A stretch of DNA of 7,896 nt from contig PKXR01000129.1 in the NCBI GenBank assembly GCA_003133485.1, positions 1,213-9,108 on the forward strand, written 5' to 3'. This stretch comes from Candidatus Dormiibacterota bacterium. Lineage in GTDB: Bacteria > Chloroflexota > Dormibacteria > UBA8260 > Bog-877. The first letter of the stretch is position 1; each line of letters begins with the position of its first letter. The notes beneath the pieces are model-generated. The model saw only the letters and a list, made by a program, of their open reading frames with translations, did not search any database and was not told the DNA's origin. A program made the position numbers and the translations under genes. Below, piece after piece: positions 1 through 5,946 of the stretch.

Positions 1-150
1 TGGGCCCTTGCCTCCGCCAAGCCCGGCGACCAGATCCAGCTAGATCTGGTCCGGGGAGTGGAGGAGAAACAAATAGCGGTCACCCTGGGCACCGAGCCCG
101 AGCGCGCGGACCGGGAGACACACAGCCGGCGGTATCGTCACCGGCGCTGA
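1..150 (+). CDS. HtrA/DegP-like serine protease, C-terminal PDZ end (partial)
   Basis: Frame 1 is open from the window edge to TGA at 148-150 and encodes 49 residues. The segment AKPGDQIQLDLVRG, then a short charged turn and IAVTLGTEP, is the closing part of a PDZ domain as found at the C-terminus of trypsin-like HtrA/DegP/DegQ proteases (A-x-PGD-x-I/V, then a strand ending in VTLG-x-P). In that family the PDZ domain binds exposed C-termini of misfolded envelope proteins and controls the protease. The protease domain, catalytic triad and start lie outside the window, so a different PDZ protein (for example an M50 or C-terminal processing protease) is possible. The last 15 or so residues form an arginine-rich tail (ending SRRYRHRR) beyond the usual domain end. 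A strong hairpin follows 16 bases after the stop. Confidence 0.72.
   Translation, partial: WALASAKPGDQIQLDLVRGVEEKQIAVTLGTEPERADRETHSRRYRHRR
28..51. repeat. 24-bp near-perfect palindrome inside the HtrA-like gene
   Basis: Left arm GACCAGATC (28-36) and right arm GATCTGGTC (43-51) are perfect reverse complements. The centre AGCT (38-41) is itself palindromic. Only the pair 37/42 (C/A) fails, so 11 of 12 pairs match. CCCG at 22-25 can also pair with CGGG at 52-55 if bases 26-27 bulge. It lies in coding sequence (reading DQIQLDLV), so it could be a by-product of codon choice. As DNA it could be a dimeric-protein site or cruciform; as RNA it would form a stable stem. No function is known. Confidence 0.6.
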
Positions 151-165
151 TATACACCATGTGCT

Positions 166-195
166 GGGGGCCGGTCGCCTGGGCGTCCGGCTCCC
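166..195 (+). terminator. GC-rich hairpin after the HtrA-like gene, candidate terminator
   Basis: Bases 166-174 (GGGGGCCGG) pair with 187-195 (CCGGCTCCC) over nine pairs with one G-U wobble. Inside the stem, CGC at 176-178 can pair with GCG at 183-185 across a CTGG loop. The hairpin starts 16 bases after the stop of the HtrA-like gene and lies upstream of the iclR promoter box, which is where a terminator is expected. No run of T follows, so it is not a classical intrinsic terminator. It could be a U-tract-less terminator or a 3' stabilising stem. A smaller inverted repeat (GTCCG 199-203 with CGGAC 210-214) follows. Confidence 0.4.
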
Positions 196-224
196 CAGGT
201 CCGTTCGCCCGGACGGAACGCCCC

Positions 225-230
225 TATACT
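225..230 (+). promoter_or_regulatory. Candidate -10 box (TATACT) of the iclR-family gene
   Basis: TATACT matches the bacterial -10 consensus TATAAT at five of six positions and is an A+T island in GC-rich sequence. No good TTGACA-like -35 is visible 16-18 bases upstream (the region reads CGTTCGCC). Transcription would begin near 237, giving a leader of roughly 40-50 bases that includes a run of eight C (241-248) and AAGGAG (262-267). This placement argues against the upstream GTG at 161 as the true start. The same nine bases CCCTATACT occur before the ArsA-family ATPase gene on the other strand. Confidence 0.4.
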
Positions 231-261
231 GGCGGCGGGACCCCCCCCACAAGTGCCTATT

Positions 262-267
262 AAGGAG
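262..267 (+). promoter_or_regulatory. Shine-Dalgarno AAGGAG ahead of the iclR-family gene
   Basis: AAGGAG is a strong match to the anti-Shine-Dalgarno sequence. It is seven bases from an in-frame CTG at 275 but sixteen bases from the first in-frame GTG at 284. The spacing therefore favours the rare CTG start, or else this site is not the one used for GTG 284. Confidence 0.4.
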
Positions 268-272
268 ACCAA

Positions 273-302
273 GACTGGAAGTCGTGCCGCGACTTCTAAG
301 TC
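273..302. promoter_or_regulatory. Imperfect inverted repeat over the iclR start, candidate operator or RNA stem
   Basis: GAAGTCG (278-284) and CGACTTC (290-296) form a perfect 7-bp inverted repeat around TGCCG. Outside them, GACT (273-276) matches AGTC (299-302), giving eleven complementary pairs over 30 bases. It sits just after the candidate Shine-Dalgarno and covers both possible start codons (CTG 275, GTG 284). IclR-family regulators commonly repress their own gene by binding palindromes near the promoter or start, so an autoregulatory operator is one reading. An mRNA stem hiding the start codon is another. Confidence 0.4.
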
Positions 303-1060
303 ATCAAAGGAACCCGCTGGGCCGTACGGTCCGGCTGCTCGGGTGGATGGCCGATCATGCCGCCGACGACTATGGCGTGAGAGAACTCGCCGCCTCGGTC
401 CGGATGGCGCCCAGCACAGTGCACAGATCACTGGGCGCCCTGGAGGAAGAGGGTCTGATCGAGTCCCTGCCGACCACCGGGCGCTATCGACTCAGTCTCG
501 GTTTCTACCGACTGGCCATGCGCGGCGCGGCGCGGGCCCCGGTGGTGGAGTTGGCCCTGCCTCACCTGCGGGTGGCGGCCCAGACCGGAGGCGAGACTGC
601 TCTGCTGGCCCTGTACGGGGCGCCGCAGCTGGCGGCGATGTATGTGACCGAGATTCCGGCGCGTCATCCGCTCCAGGTCCGGCCGGCGCTGCACGATTGG
701 ATCCCCCTGACCTCCTGTGCCGCCGGATTGGCGATCCTCTCCGGCCTGGATCACGAGGCACTGCTCACCGCGTTCGGTAGAGAGCGAGCTTCGGTCACGG
801 CCTCCGAGCTGGCGGAGCAGCTGGCGGTGGTCCGAAGCCAGGGCTTCGCCTCAATGCCTGGACGACCCGGCGACTTCGCCATGGAGCTGGCCGCGCCCTT
901 CTCGGGCCCGGGACCTCAGGTCCTGGGAGCAGTCGTCTTCGCGGTGCCGGAGCGCCGCTTCAATCCGATCCTCGAGGCCTCGCTGGGCCAGTTGCTGGTG
1001 GACCAGGCCCACTTGATTTCGGCCGCCCTGACCGGCTCACCGAAGACCAAAGCCGACTAG
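284..1060 (+). CDS. IclR-family transcriptional regulator
   Basis: With GTG 284 as start the product is 258 residues, the usual family length. Residues about 14-76 form the winged helix-turn-helix (RTVRLLGWMADH, then YGVRELAASVRMAPSTVHRSL, then EEEGLIES). Residues about 85-250 form the effector-binding domain: LRVAAQTGGETALLAL, then IPLTSCAAGLAILSGL (family pattern PLHATALGKAILA), then VRSQGFA, ELAAPF and LGAVVFAVPERRF. The protein should bind DNA as a dimer or tetramer and respond to a small metabolite, but neither ligand nor target can be read from sequence. Its neighbour at the 3' end is a convergent ROK kinase, so a sugar regulon is conceivable. The start is uncertain. GTG 284 lacks well-spaced Shine-Dalgarno sequence, CTG 275 has one, and GTG 161 lies upstream of the promoter box. 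Codon use becomes clearly coding only from about 310. The stop TAG overlaps the ROK stop. Confidence 0.9.
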   Translation: MPRLLSHQRNPLGRTVRLLGWMADHAADDYGVRELAASVRMAPSTVHRSLGALEEEGLIESLPTTGRYRLSLGFYRLAMRGAARAPVVELALPHLRVAAQTGGETALLALYGAPQLAAMYVTEIPARHPLQVRPALHDWIPLTSCAAGLAILSGLDHEALLTAFGRERASVTASELAEQLAVVRSQGFASMPGRPGDFAMELAAPFSGPGPQVLGAVVFAVPERRFNPILEASLGQLLVDQAHLISAALTGSPKTKAD

Positions 1061-2016
1061 GGTACCGCCACCTTAGCGACCGGCTCCTCCCGCTCCCGGG
1101 CGAAGTCCAACCCCAACTCGATCGCGCCCAGCAGGCCTGGGTCTTCGTCCAACTCCGCCAGCTCAATCCGGCAGGTTCCCCGAACTGAGGGGAATGAGGC
1201 GTCAGCGACGCCCGCCAGGATCTCGGTCCAGAAATTGGGCGCGGAGGCGACCACTCCGCCCCCTACCGCGACCGCCTCGGGATTGAGGAGGTTTATCAAG
1301 CCCCCCAGCGCGAGCCCCACGTAGCGGGCGGCCTGGCTCAGGACCTCCTGAGCCGCGTGGTCGCCGGCGGCTGCCAGGCGACCAACCTCTGCCGCGGTGC
1401 TGACCCCGGCCTGGCGGGCAATAGCGGTGCCCGAGGCCACGGCCTCCAGGCAGCCCCGGTTCCCACAGTTGCAGACAGGTCCTTCGGGGAGGATGACCAT
1501 GTGGCCGAACTCTCCGGCACTCCCCTGATGGCCCCGGTACAGCTGTCCTCCCAAGATTAACCCGGCCCCGATGCCGGTGCTGACGGTCACGTAGACGAAA
1601 TCCTGGGTGCCCCGGCCGGTGCCGCGGCGATGCTCCGCCAAGGCGCCCAGATTGGCGTCGTGCTCAATCACGCACTGGCAGCCGAGCATCTTCTCCAGCC
1701 GGTCCCGCACCGGGACCCGGCGCCAGCCCGGCAGGTTGGGCGCCCCCTCGACCACCCCGGCGCCGATGTCCACCGGGCCGGGCACGCCGATCGCCAGGAT
1801 GAGGCGGGTGAGTCGGGCCTCGGGCTCGGCCGCGACCGCCTCCCGGACCAGCCCGTCGATCTGAGCAAGCACTCCGGCGGGACCCTCGGACGCTGCCGTT
1901 CTGGCCCGCACCCGCTGCCTGACCTTGCCGTCCGGGCCCGCCAGGGCGACCCGGAGCCACGTGCCCCCCAAGTCGACGCCGGCAACGAAAGTTGGGGGGG
2001 CGAACGATCGAGCCAC
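1057..2016 (-). CDS. ROK-family sugar kinase (probable glucokinase)
   Basis: The 319-residue product has all ROK landmarks. DLGGT at 15-19 is the first phosphate-binding loop. GVPGPVD (78-83) and GAPNLPGW (91-98) are sugar-side motifs. D120 in EHDAN is the catalytic base. TVSTGIGAGLILGG (144-157) is the second phosphate loop. E169-F-G-H172 contacts the sugar, and H172 with C182, C184 and C189 of CNCGNRGCL forms the zinc site. Zinc-containing ROK kinases phosphorylate glucose, fructose or N-acetyl sugars with ATP in the cytoplasm. Glucose is most likely, but the exact substrate is not decided here. There is no N-terminal helix-turn-helix, so it is not a NagC/Mlc repressor. GTG 2016 was chosen because it lies five bases after the nfo stop with GGAGG ten bases upstream; the longer open frame to 2169 only shadows nfo. 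It is the last gene of the operon and converges on iclR. A run of seven C falls at codons 6-8. Confidence 0.92.
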   Translation of the reverse strand: MARSFAPPTFVAGVDLGGTWLRVALAGPDGKVRQRVRARTAASEGPAGVLAQIDGLVREAVAAEPEARLTRLILAIGVPGPVDIGAGVVEGAPNLPGWRRVPVRDRLEKMLGCQCVIEHDANLGALAEHRRGTGRGTQDFVYVTVSTGIGAGLILGGQLYRGHQGSAGEFGHMVILPEGPVCNCGNRGCLEAVASGTAIARQAGVSTAAEVGRLAAAGDHAAQEVLSQAARYVGLALGGLINLLNPEAVAVGGGVVASAPNFWTEILAGVADASFPSVRGTCRIELAELDEDPGLLGAIELGLDFAREREEPVAKVAVP

Positions 2017-2021
2017 CTCGC

Positions 2022-2894
2022 TCAGGCCTCCGGGATGGGGGGCAGCGGGGGCAGTCCAGCCAGCGTCCGCAGCCGCTCCACGTTGGCCCGGTCTGGGCCC
2101 TGATGCTCCAGTCCGGGGACCTCCAGGATGAAGGGGGCCCGGGTCAGCTGGGGATCGGCCAGCATCCACCGGAACGCCTCCGATCCGATCTCCCCGTCGC
2201 CAATGTTCTGATGGCGGTCGACGTTGGAGCCAAAGGCGGCCTTGGAGTCATTGGCGTGAATGGCGGCCAGCCGTTCGAAGCCGATCTCCCGGCCCAGCTC
2301 CTCGACCAACCGCTTCAGTCCTTCCTTTTCCCGCAGGTCATAGCCAGCGGTGAAGGCATGCGCCGTATCGAGGCAGAGCCGCAGTCGGGGATCGTCCACC
2401 GCTTCCATCATCTGCCTTATTTGGGCGAAGGAACTGCCGATGTTGTCCCCCGACCCGGCGCTGTTTTCAATGATCAGAAGGCTCTCGCCTTCGGTCTCGG
2501 CGAGGGCCCCGCGCATCGCCTCGGCCATCTGGGGCAGGACCGTCTCGAAGCCTTGGCCCTTGTGCGATCCGGGGTGGAAGATCACTCCCCGCACCCCCAG
2601 CAGGTTGGCCATCTCCAGGTGGTGGCGGAGTGCGCCCCGCGACTGGGCCAAAAGCTCCTCCTTGGCGGTCGCCAGGTTGATCAGGTAGATCGCGTGGAAG
2701 AAGAACGCGTCGAGCGAGGTCTCGGCCATTCGCCGGCGGAAGGTCGCCACCTGCTCCTCATTGGGATGGAGCCGGCGCCAGGTCTGGGGCGCGGTGGGGT
2801 GGATCTGCACCGCCTCGGCGCCGATCTGGAGGGCGCGATCGAAGGCAGTCGATATCCCGCCCGCTGCGGAGACGTGGGCGCCGATCGTGACCAT
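2022..2894 (-). CDS. nfo: Endonuclease IV (apurinic/apyrimidinic endonuclease)
   Basis: The 290-residue product matches the full length of the family. It opens with IGAHVSAAGGI and carries HPGSHKG, LIIENSAGSGDNIG, LCLDTAHAFTAGYD and HANDSKAAFGSNVDRHQNIG. The nine metal ligands known from E. coli Nfo are all present by position: H67, H107, E143, D176, H179, H213, D226, H228 and E258. The enzyme cuts DNA 5' to abasic sites and trims blocked 3' ends in base excision repair, using three zinc ions in a TIM barrel. A small deviation is ILEVPG where ILETPG is usual. ATG 2894 lies two bases after the lipoprotein stop, implying translational coupling. Downstream is the ROK kinase, and a Nudix hydrolase is three genes upstream, so two damage-control enzymes share the operon. 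Confidence 0.95.
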   Translation of the reverse strand: MVTIGAHVSAAGGISTAFDRALQIGAEAVQIHPTAPQTWRRLHPNEEQVATFRRRMAETSLDAFFFHAIYLINLATAKEELLAQSRGALRHHLEMANLLGVRGVIFHPGSHKGQGFETVLPQMAEAMRGALAETEGESLLIIENSAGSGDNIGSSFAQIRQMMEAVDDPRLRLCLDTAHAFTAGYDLREKEGLKRLVEELGREIGFERLAAIHANDSKAAFGSNVDRHQNIGDGEIGSEAFRWMLADPQLTRAPFILEVPGLEHQGPDRANVERLRTLAGLPPLPPIPEA

Positions 2895-2896
2895 GA

Positions 2897-3655
2897 CTAT
2901 CCCGGGGCCGCCTGGGTGGGTGGAACGTAGACCTCGGAGCTGGGAGGGGCCGCCACGGCCTGGCCCAGGCCGAATGCGCTGTAGCGGAGGGAAATCGGCT
3001 GATCTCCTGCGATGGCCAACTCCAGAAGATGATCAGTGGCGGGTGCGACGAACAACCGTAATGATGAACTTCCGCCCCGCTCTTCGACCACTAGGACGGC
3101 CACACCGCCGATCTTAGAGCGGCTCACGGTCAGCGGTCCTCGGAGGACCCGCTTCAGAGTGACGGCGAGTCCCGATCCCGAGAAGGGCTCGACGCTCGCT
3201 CGGTAGCTGAGCGCCACCGCCTTGGGTTGGAGCACCCAGGTGGTGGACGGATTGAGGTTCCCGGGCAGCTCGGTGATGCCCAGCTCTCGCAGCTCGGTCG
3301 GGGATCGGACGTAGACCTGGCCGCCGATCGCTACCACGTCGCTCCGGAAGGTCGCCGCGTGGGGCACCGCGATGTCCAGAGTTCCCTCGAAGTCCCCATC
3401 GCGCCGGACCAGGACGCGGAAGCTGGTGGTCGTTTTGACCGCCTCGCTGGTGCCGGTGATGCGGTAGGCGCTGAGCCGCGCCATCGAGGTGACCACCCGG
3501 TGCACCAGTGAGGTTCCGCTGGGCAGGCTTTGGCCGCAACCGGCCAGACAGCAGGCGAGTGCGGCCGCCAAGACTGGAACTCCCAGAAGGAGCTGTCGAA
3601 AGGTGCGCGGGTGGCTCCCATCTGGTGACCGGTGAAGAGGCGGTAGCCAGGCCAC
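2897..3655 (-). CDS. Putative lipoprotein with LppX/LprG-like or LolA-like fold
   Basis: GTG 3655 lies two bases after the exchanger stop with GAAGG seven bases upstream, giving 252 residues. The N-terminus has a basic patch (about H15-R20), a hydrophobic stretch (L22-C36) and a lipobox LAGC with acylated C40, so it should be exported and lipid-anchored. After C40 come SLVHRVVTSMARLSAYRITG, beta-rich segments with DGDFEGTLDIAV and IGGQVYVR, and a closing segment LRYSAFG followed by Pro-rich SSEVYVPP. This order (helix, ten or so strands, 'Y-S-x-F/Y-G ... P') resembles mycobacterial LppX/LprG and LolA-type carriers that hold lipid in a beta half-barrel. The resemblance is by eye and sequence identity is low, so the function is unassigned. 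It sits between a cation exchanger and nfo. The frame stays open to 3826, but that part lies inside the exchanger gene. Confidence 0.75.
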   Translation of the reverse strand: MAWLPPLHRSPDGSHPRTFRQLLLGVPVLAAALACCLAGCGQSLPSGTSLVHRVVTSMARLSAYRITGTSEAVKTTTSFRVLVRRDGDFEGTLDIAVPHAATFRSDVVAIGGQVYVRSPTELRELGITELPGNLNPSTTWVLQPKAVALSYRASVEPFSGSGLAVTLKRVLRGPLTVSRSKIGGVAVLVVEERGGSSSLRLFVAPATDHLLELAIAGDQPISLRYSAFGLGQAVAAPPSSEVYVPPTQAAPG

Positions 3656-3657
3656 GC

Positions 3658-4650
3658 TCAGACCTTCAAAACCAGCACCGCCAGGGCGTACACGAGGTAG
3701 AGTCCGATCCCGGCGGGAGCCAGCAGCCAAGCGCTCACTCCCCGTTTTCCGGCTGCAAAGAGGCCGACGATTACGGCAACGCCGCTGATCCCGGCCGCCA
3801 GAAAGCCAGCCTCCGAGAGCCGCCACGGAGTGAAGCAGAGTCCCACGATGGCGGGAAAGGTGGCCTGGAAGACCATCGATCCGGTGACGTTGCCCAGGGC
3901 CAGGCTGTCCCGGTCACGCCGGATCCAGAGCGTGCCCGCGGTCACCTCGGGCAGCTCGGTCGCGATCGGGACCAGCAGCAGCGCCAGCACCAGCGGCGAG
4001 AGGTGGGCCACGCTGGCCACTCGGTGCAGCCCGAAGAGGAAGATCTCGCTGGCGAGCGCGAGCCCCGCCAGGCCCACCACCGCCTGGAAAGCCGGCAGTG
4101 CCAGCCGGCCTCGCTCGTCCGGGCTCCAGCCGGGCGCCAGTCGGGAGAACCAGAGCGGCTCGTAGTCACCCTCCGGAGCAACATCGGCGCGGATTGTGCG
4201 CCTCACGAAGGCGACGTAGAAGAGCGCGAGCACGGCCGCGTCGACCCAGCGCAGCGGGGTGGGAAGGAACGCCCCCAGGATCAGCAAGACGAAACTCATG
4301 GAGAAGGCCCAGAGCACCCGCCGGGCGTCGGAGGCGCCGACCCGCAGGTAGGTCCTGCCGCAGAGTAGGCTGACCACGCCGACCAGGCCGAGTCCGATGG
4401 TGGCCAGCATCAAAGGTGCGCCCAGGATCGCGCCGGTGGCAGTCTGGGTCGCCTCGTGTCCTCCCGAGATGAGGGCCACGATCGGGACGATGGTCTCCGG
4501 CATGGCCGTGCCCACCGCGGCCATCACGCTGCCGGTCATGCCGTGACCCATCCCCAAGCTGCGGGCACCCCACTCGACAGCGTTGGTGAAGAGGGTCGCC
4601 GCGATCAGCATCAGCACCAGGCCGGCGGCGAATGCGAGCGCTATTTGCAT
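3658..4650 (-). CDS. CaCA-type sodium/calcium exchanger-like membrane protein
   Basis: The 330-residue product is almost wholly hydrophobic, with about ten membrane segments in two halves separated by a charged loop (about 150-183). This is the layout of Ca2+/cation antiporters. The two alpha repeats are recognisable: GTAMPE (47-52) in the first half and ATELPE (230-235) in the second, standing for the usual GTSLPE/ATSLPE with their ion-binding glutamates E52 and E235. The second part of each repeat reads GAPLM (77-81) and LALGNVTGSMVFQ (250-262) where GSNIFN is typical. The glutamates are kept while several Ser and Asn ligands are lost, so ion choice may differ from Na+/Ca2+. ATG 4650 is four bases after the Nudix stop. 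The downstream lipoprotein starts two bases after this stop. Confidence 0.85.
   Translation of the reverse strand: MQIALAFAAGLVLMLIAATLFTNAVEWGARSLGMGHGMTGSVMAAVGTAMPETIVPIVALISGGHEATQTATGAILGAPLMLATIGLGLVGVVSLLCGRTYLRVGASDARRVLWAFSMSFVLLILGAFLPTPLRWVDAAVLALFYVAFVRRTIRADVAPEGDYEPLWFSRLAPGWSPDERGRLALPAFQAVVGLAGLALASEIFLFGLHRVASVAHLSPLVLALLLVPIATELPEVTAGTLWIRRDRDSLALGNVTGSMVFQATFPAIVGLCFTPWRLSEAGFLAAGISGVAVIVGLFAAGKRGVSAWLLAPAGIGLYLVYALAVLVLKV
3663..3667 (-). promoter_or_regulatory. Shine-Dalgarno of the lipoprotein gene
   Basis: GAAGG on the minus strand lies seven bases before GTG 3655 and inside the last codons of the exchanger gene. It decides the lipoprotein start over the longer open frame and indicates that ribosomes re-initiate after the exchanger stop. 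Confidence 0.6.
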
Positions 4651-4654
4651 CGGC

Positions 4655-5170
4655 TCAGGGTGAGGCAGGCCGGGCCGAGGAGCGCCCGAGCGAGCTCAGC
4701 AGGTCCCGCGCCAGGGACACGCCGTGGCGCCCCACGGTGCCGAGCCCCACCGGCTGGATCCGTTCTGGAGGCGACTCGGGAGCGAGCGCCAGAGCATCTT
4801 GGATCCGCTGCCGGTACCAGGGAAAGAGCGAGCGCGGCAGCTGGTCCGGATCGACCCAGCGCAGCTTCCAGGCCTCCCGGCTAGGCTTGAGCCTGCCCGC
4901 GACCGCCCGGGCCCGAAAGACGACATCGGTGTCGTGGCGGATCCCAGTGAAACGGTAGTAGCCGACCAGCCGCTCCACCTCGATCACCAGCCCGGTCTCT
5001 TCCCTGGTCTCCCGGACCACCGTCTCGCCGGGGTCCTCCGAAGGGCCCACGTGGCCGCCAGGAGGCTCCCAACCGGCGGGCCAGGGTCGCAGCTGGAGTA
5101 AGACGCGACCCTGGTCATCGACCACGACGGCCTGGGCGCCGACGACCGGGTGACCGCCTATCCGATGCAA
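4655..5170 (-). CDS. Nudix hydrolase
   Basis: The product is 171 residues from TTG 5170. The Nudix box is complete: G39-x5-E45-x7-R53-E54-T-R-E57-E58-T-G60-L61, with E54, E57 and E58 as the expected Mg2+ ligands. It is preceded by VVGAQAVVVDDQGRVLLQLRP and followed by VGYYRFTGIRHDTDVVFRARAV and an LRWVDPDQLP segment, which is normal for small Nudix enzymes. Such enzymes cleave nucleoside diphosphates linked to another group X, but the substrate cannot be read from the sequence. The C-terminal 40 residues, rich in Ser, Arg and Gly, extend past the domain. The start is a judgement: TTG 5170 overlaps the M50 gene end by 13 bases and no Shine-Dalgarno is clear. The next upstream start (ATG 5281) would overlap by 124 bases. 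Confidence 0.88.
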   Translation of the reverse strand: MHRIGGHPVVGAQAVVVDDQGRVLLQLRPWPAGWEPPGGHVGPSEDPGETVVRETREETGLVIEVERLVGYYRFTGIRHDTDVVFRARAVAGRLKPSREAWKLRWVDPDQLPRSLFPWYRQRIQDALALAPESPPERIQPVGLGTVGRHGVSLARDLLSSLGRSSARPASP

Positions 5171-5940
5171 GGATTGGCCAGCGCCTGTGCCAGGCCCGGA
5201 GAGGCTGTTGAGATCAAGTAGCTCAGGTTGGGGAAGAACTCCTGCGGCGGGGGCCCGCTCACCACCGCCCTCCAGATCCATTGGGCGACCGCAAGGATCG
5301 GGCCTCCGATGGAGAAGCCGGAATTGAAGAAGTTGGGGAGGACAAAGAAGAGGAAGAGCGCGGCGAGCAGAATCCCAGTCCGATTGCGGTCGATCCACTG
5401 AAAGAGGACCGGGACACGGGTCCGGAAGAGACCGTCGGCGACCCCGTACCCGTCCAGAGGCGGGATCGGGACCAGGTTGAAGACGAAGAGGATGACGTTG
5501 ACGAAAAAGGCCTCGATGAGGATCCAGTAGAGGTAGCCGGCGAAAGGGAGGTCGAAGCTGGGGATGGAGCAGGCCTGGACCGCGGGATCGGCCAGGATCA
5601 AAAGCCGCAGGAATATACCCAGCACGACCGCAACCGCAAGGTTGCTGAGCGGGCCTGCCGCGGACAACCAGGCCCGTTGCCCACCCCGGCGCACGTACAG
5701 GGGGTTGAACTGCACCGGGCGGGCGAACCCGATCCCGATCAACACCAGCGCCGCCAGCCCTAGGGGGTCGATCTGGTTGGCGGGATTGAACGAGAGCCGG
5801 CCCTGCGCCCTGGGGGTGGGGTCGCCGTAGGAGGTCGCCACCAAGGCGTGGCAGAACTCGTGGACCGTGAAGCCGATGATTATCCCGGGGACGGCAAAGA
5901 GCAGCAGGACGAGGTAGAACTCGACGTCGCTCCCGAGCAC
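5158..5940 (-). CDS. Site-2-protease-like membrane metalloprotease (peptidase M50 family)
   Basis: The 260-residue product is an integral membrane protein with about five to six helices. The zinc site is clear: H27-E28-F-C-H31 in the first helix region and N155-L-V-P-I-P-P-L-D163-G as the third-ligand motif. AGPLSN at 95-100 is the conserved link in the short, PDZ-less S2P group. FNPANQIDPLG (51-61) is also typical. Members cut membrane-embedded substrates, often anti-sigma factors or leftover signal peptides; no substrate is evident here. A long C-terminal tail (about 225-260) follows the last helix. GTG 5940 is six bases after the upstream stop with GAGAG nearby. The gene end overlaps the Nudix start by 13 bases. 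Confidence 0.9.
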   Translation of the reverse strand: MLGSDVEFYLVLLLFAVPGIIIGFTVHEFCHALVATSYGDPTPRAQGRLSFNPANQIDPLGLAALVLIGIGFARPVQFNPLYVRRGGQRAWLSAAGPLSNLAVAVVLGIFLRLLILADPAVQACSIPSFDLPFAGYLYWILIEAFFVNVILFVFNLVPIPPLDGYGVADGLFRTRVPVLFQWIDRNRTGILLAALFLFFVLPNFFNSGFSIGGPILAVAQWIWRAVVSGPPPQEFFPNLSYLISTASPGLAQALANPCIG

Positions 5941-5946
5941 CGACTC

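Noticed and set aside
161..283. Upstream GTG 161 as the iclR start, adding 41 residues
   Set aside because: The extension lies across a strong hairpin and the TATACT box, is not like any IclR N-terminus, and would lengthen the protein past the usual size.
253..312. A different frame from GTG 253 (MPIKETKTGSRAATSKSSKE) as a frameshifted iclR N-terminus
   Set aside because: The Lys/Ser-rich start looks plausible, but codon third positions are not GC-rich, no Shine-Dalgarno precedes it, and the intact frame already gives a full-length regulator.
2017..2169. Longer ROK kinase start at 2169
   Set aside because: The extra 51 residues are Pro/Gly/Arg-rich shadow of the nfo 3' end, and the ROK domain starts properly from GTG 2016.
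1992..2930. 312-residue plus-strand open frame
   Set aside because: It is antisense to nfo, which has every catalytic residue; long antisense frames are common in GC-rich DNA.
3656..3826. Longer lipoprotein start at 3826
   Set aside because: It would overlap the exchanger gene by 169 bases and bury the lipoprotein signal; GTG 3655 has a good Shine-Dalgarno.
3508..4368. 286-residue plus-strand open frame rich in Glu, Gln and Arg
   Set aside because: It is the antisense shadow of the exchanger and lipoprotein genes and shows no domain or ribosome site.
5171..5398. Longer Nudix protein from 5398
   Set aside because: The extension is a low-quality shadow of the M50 gene, and the Nudix fold begins right after TTG 5170.
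5281..5763. Acidic 160-residue plus-strand open frame
   Set aside because: It is antisense to the M50 gene; its Glu/Asp content mirrors the hydrophobic codons on the other strand.
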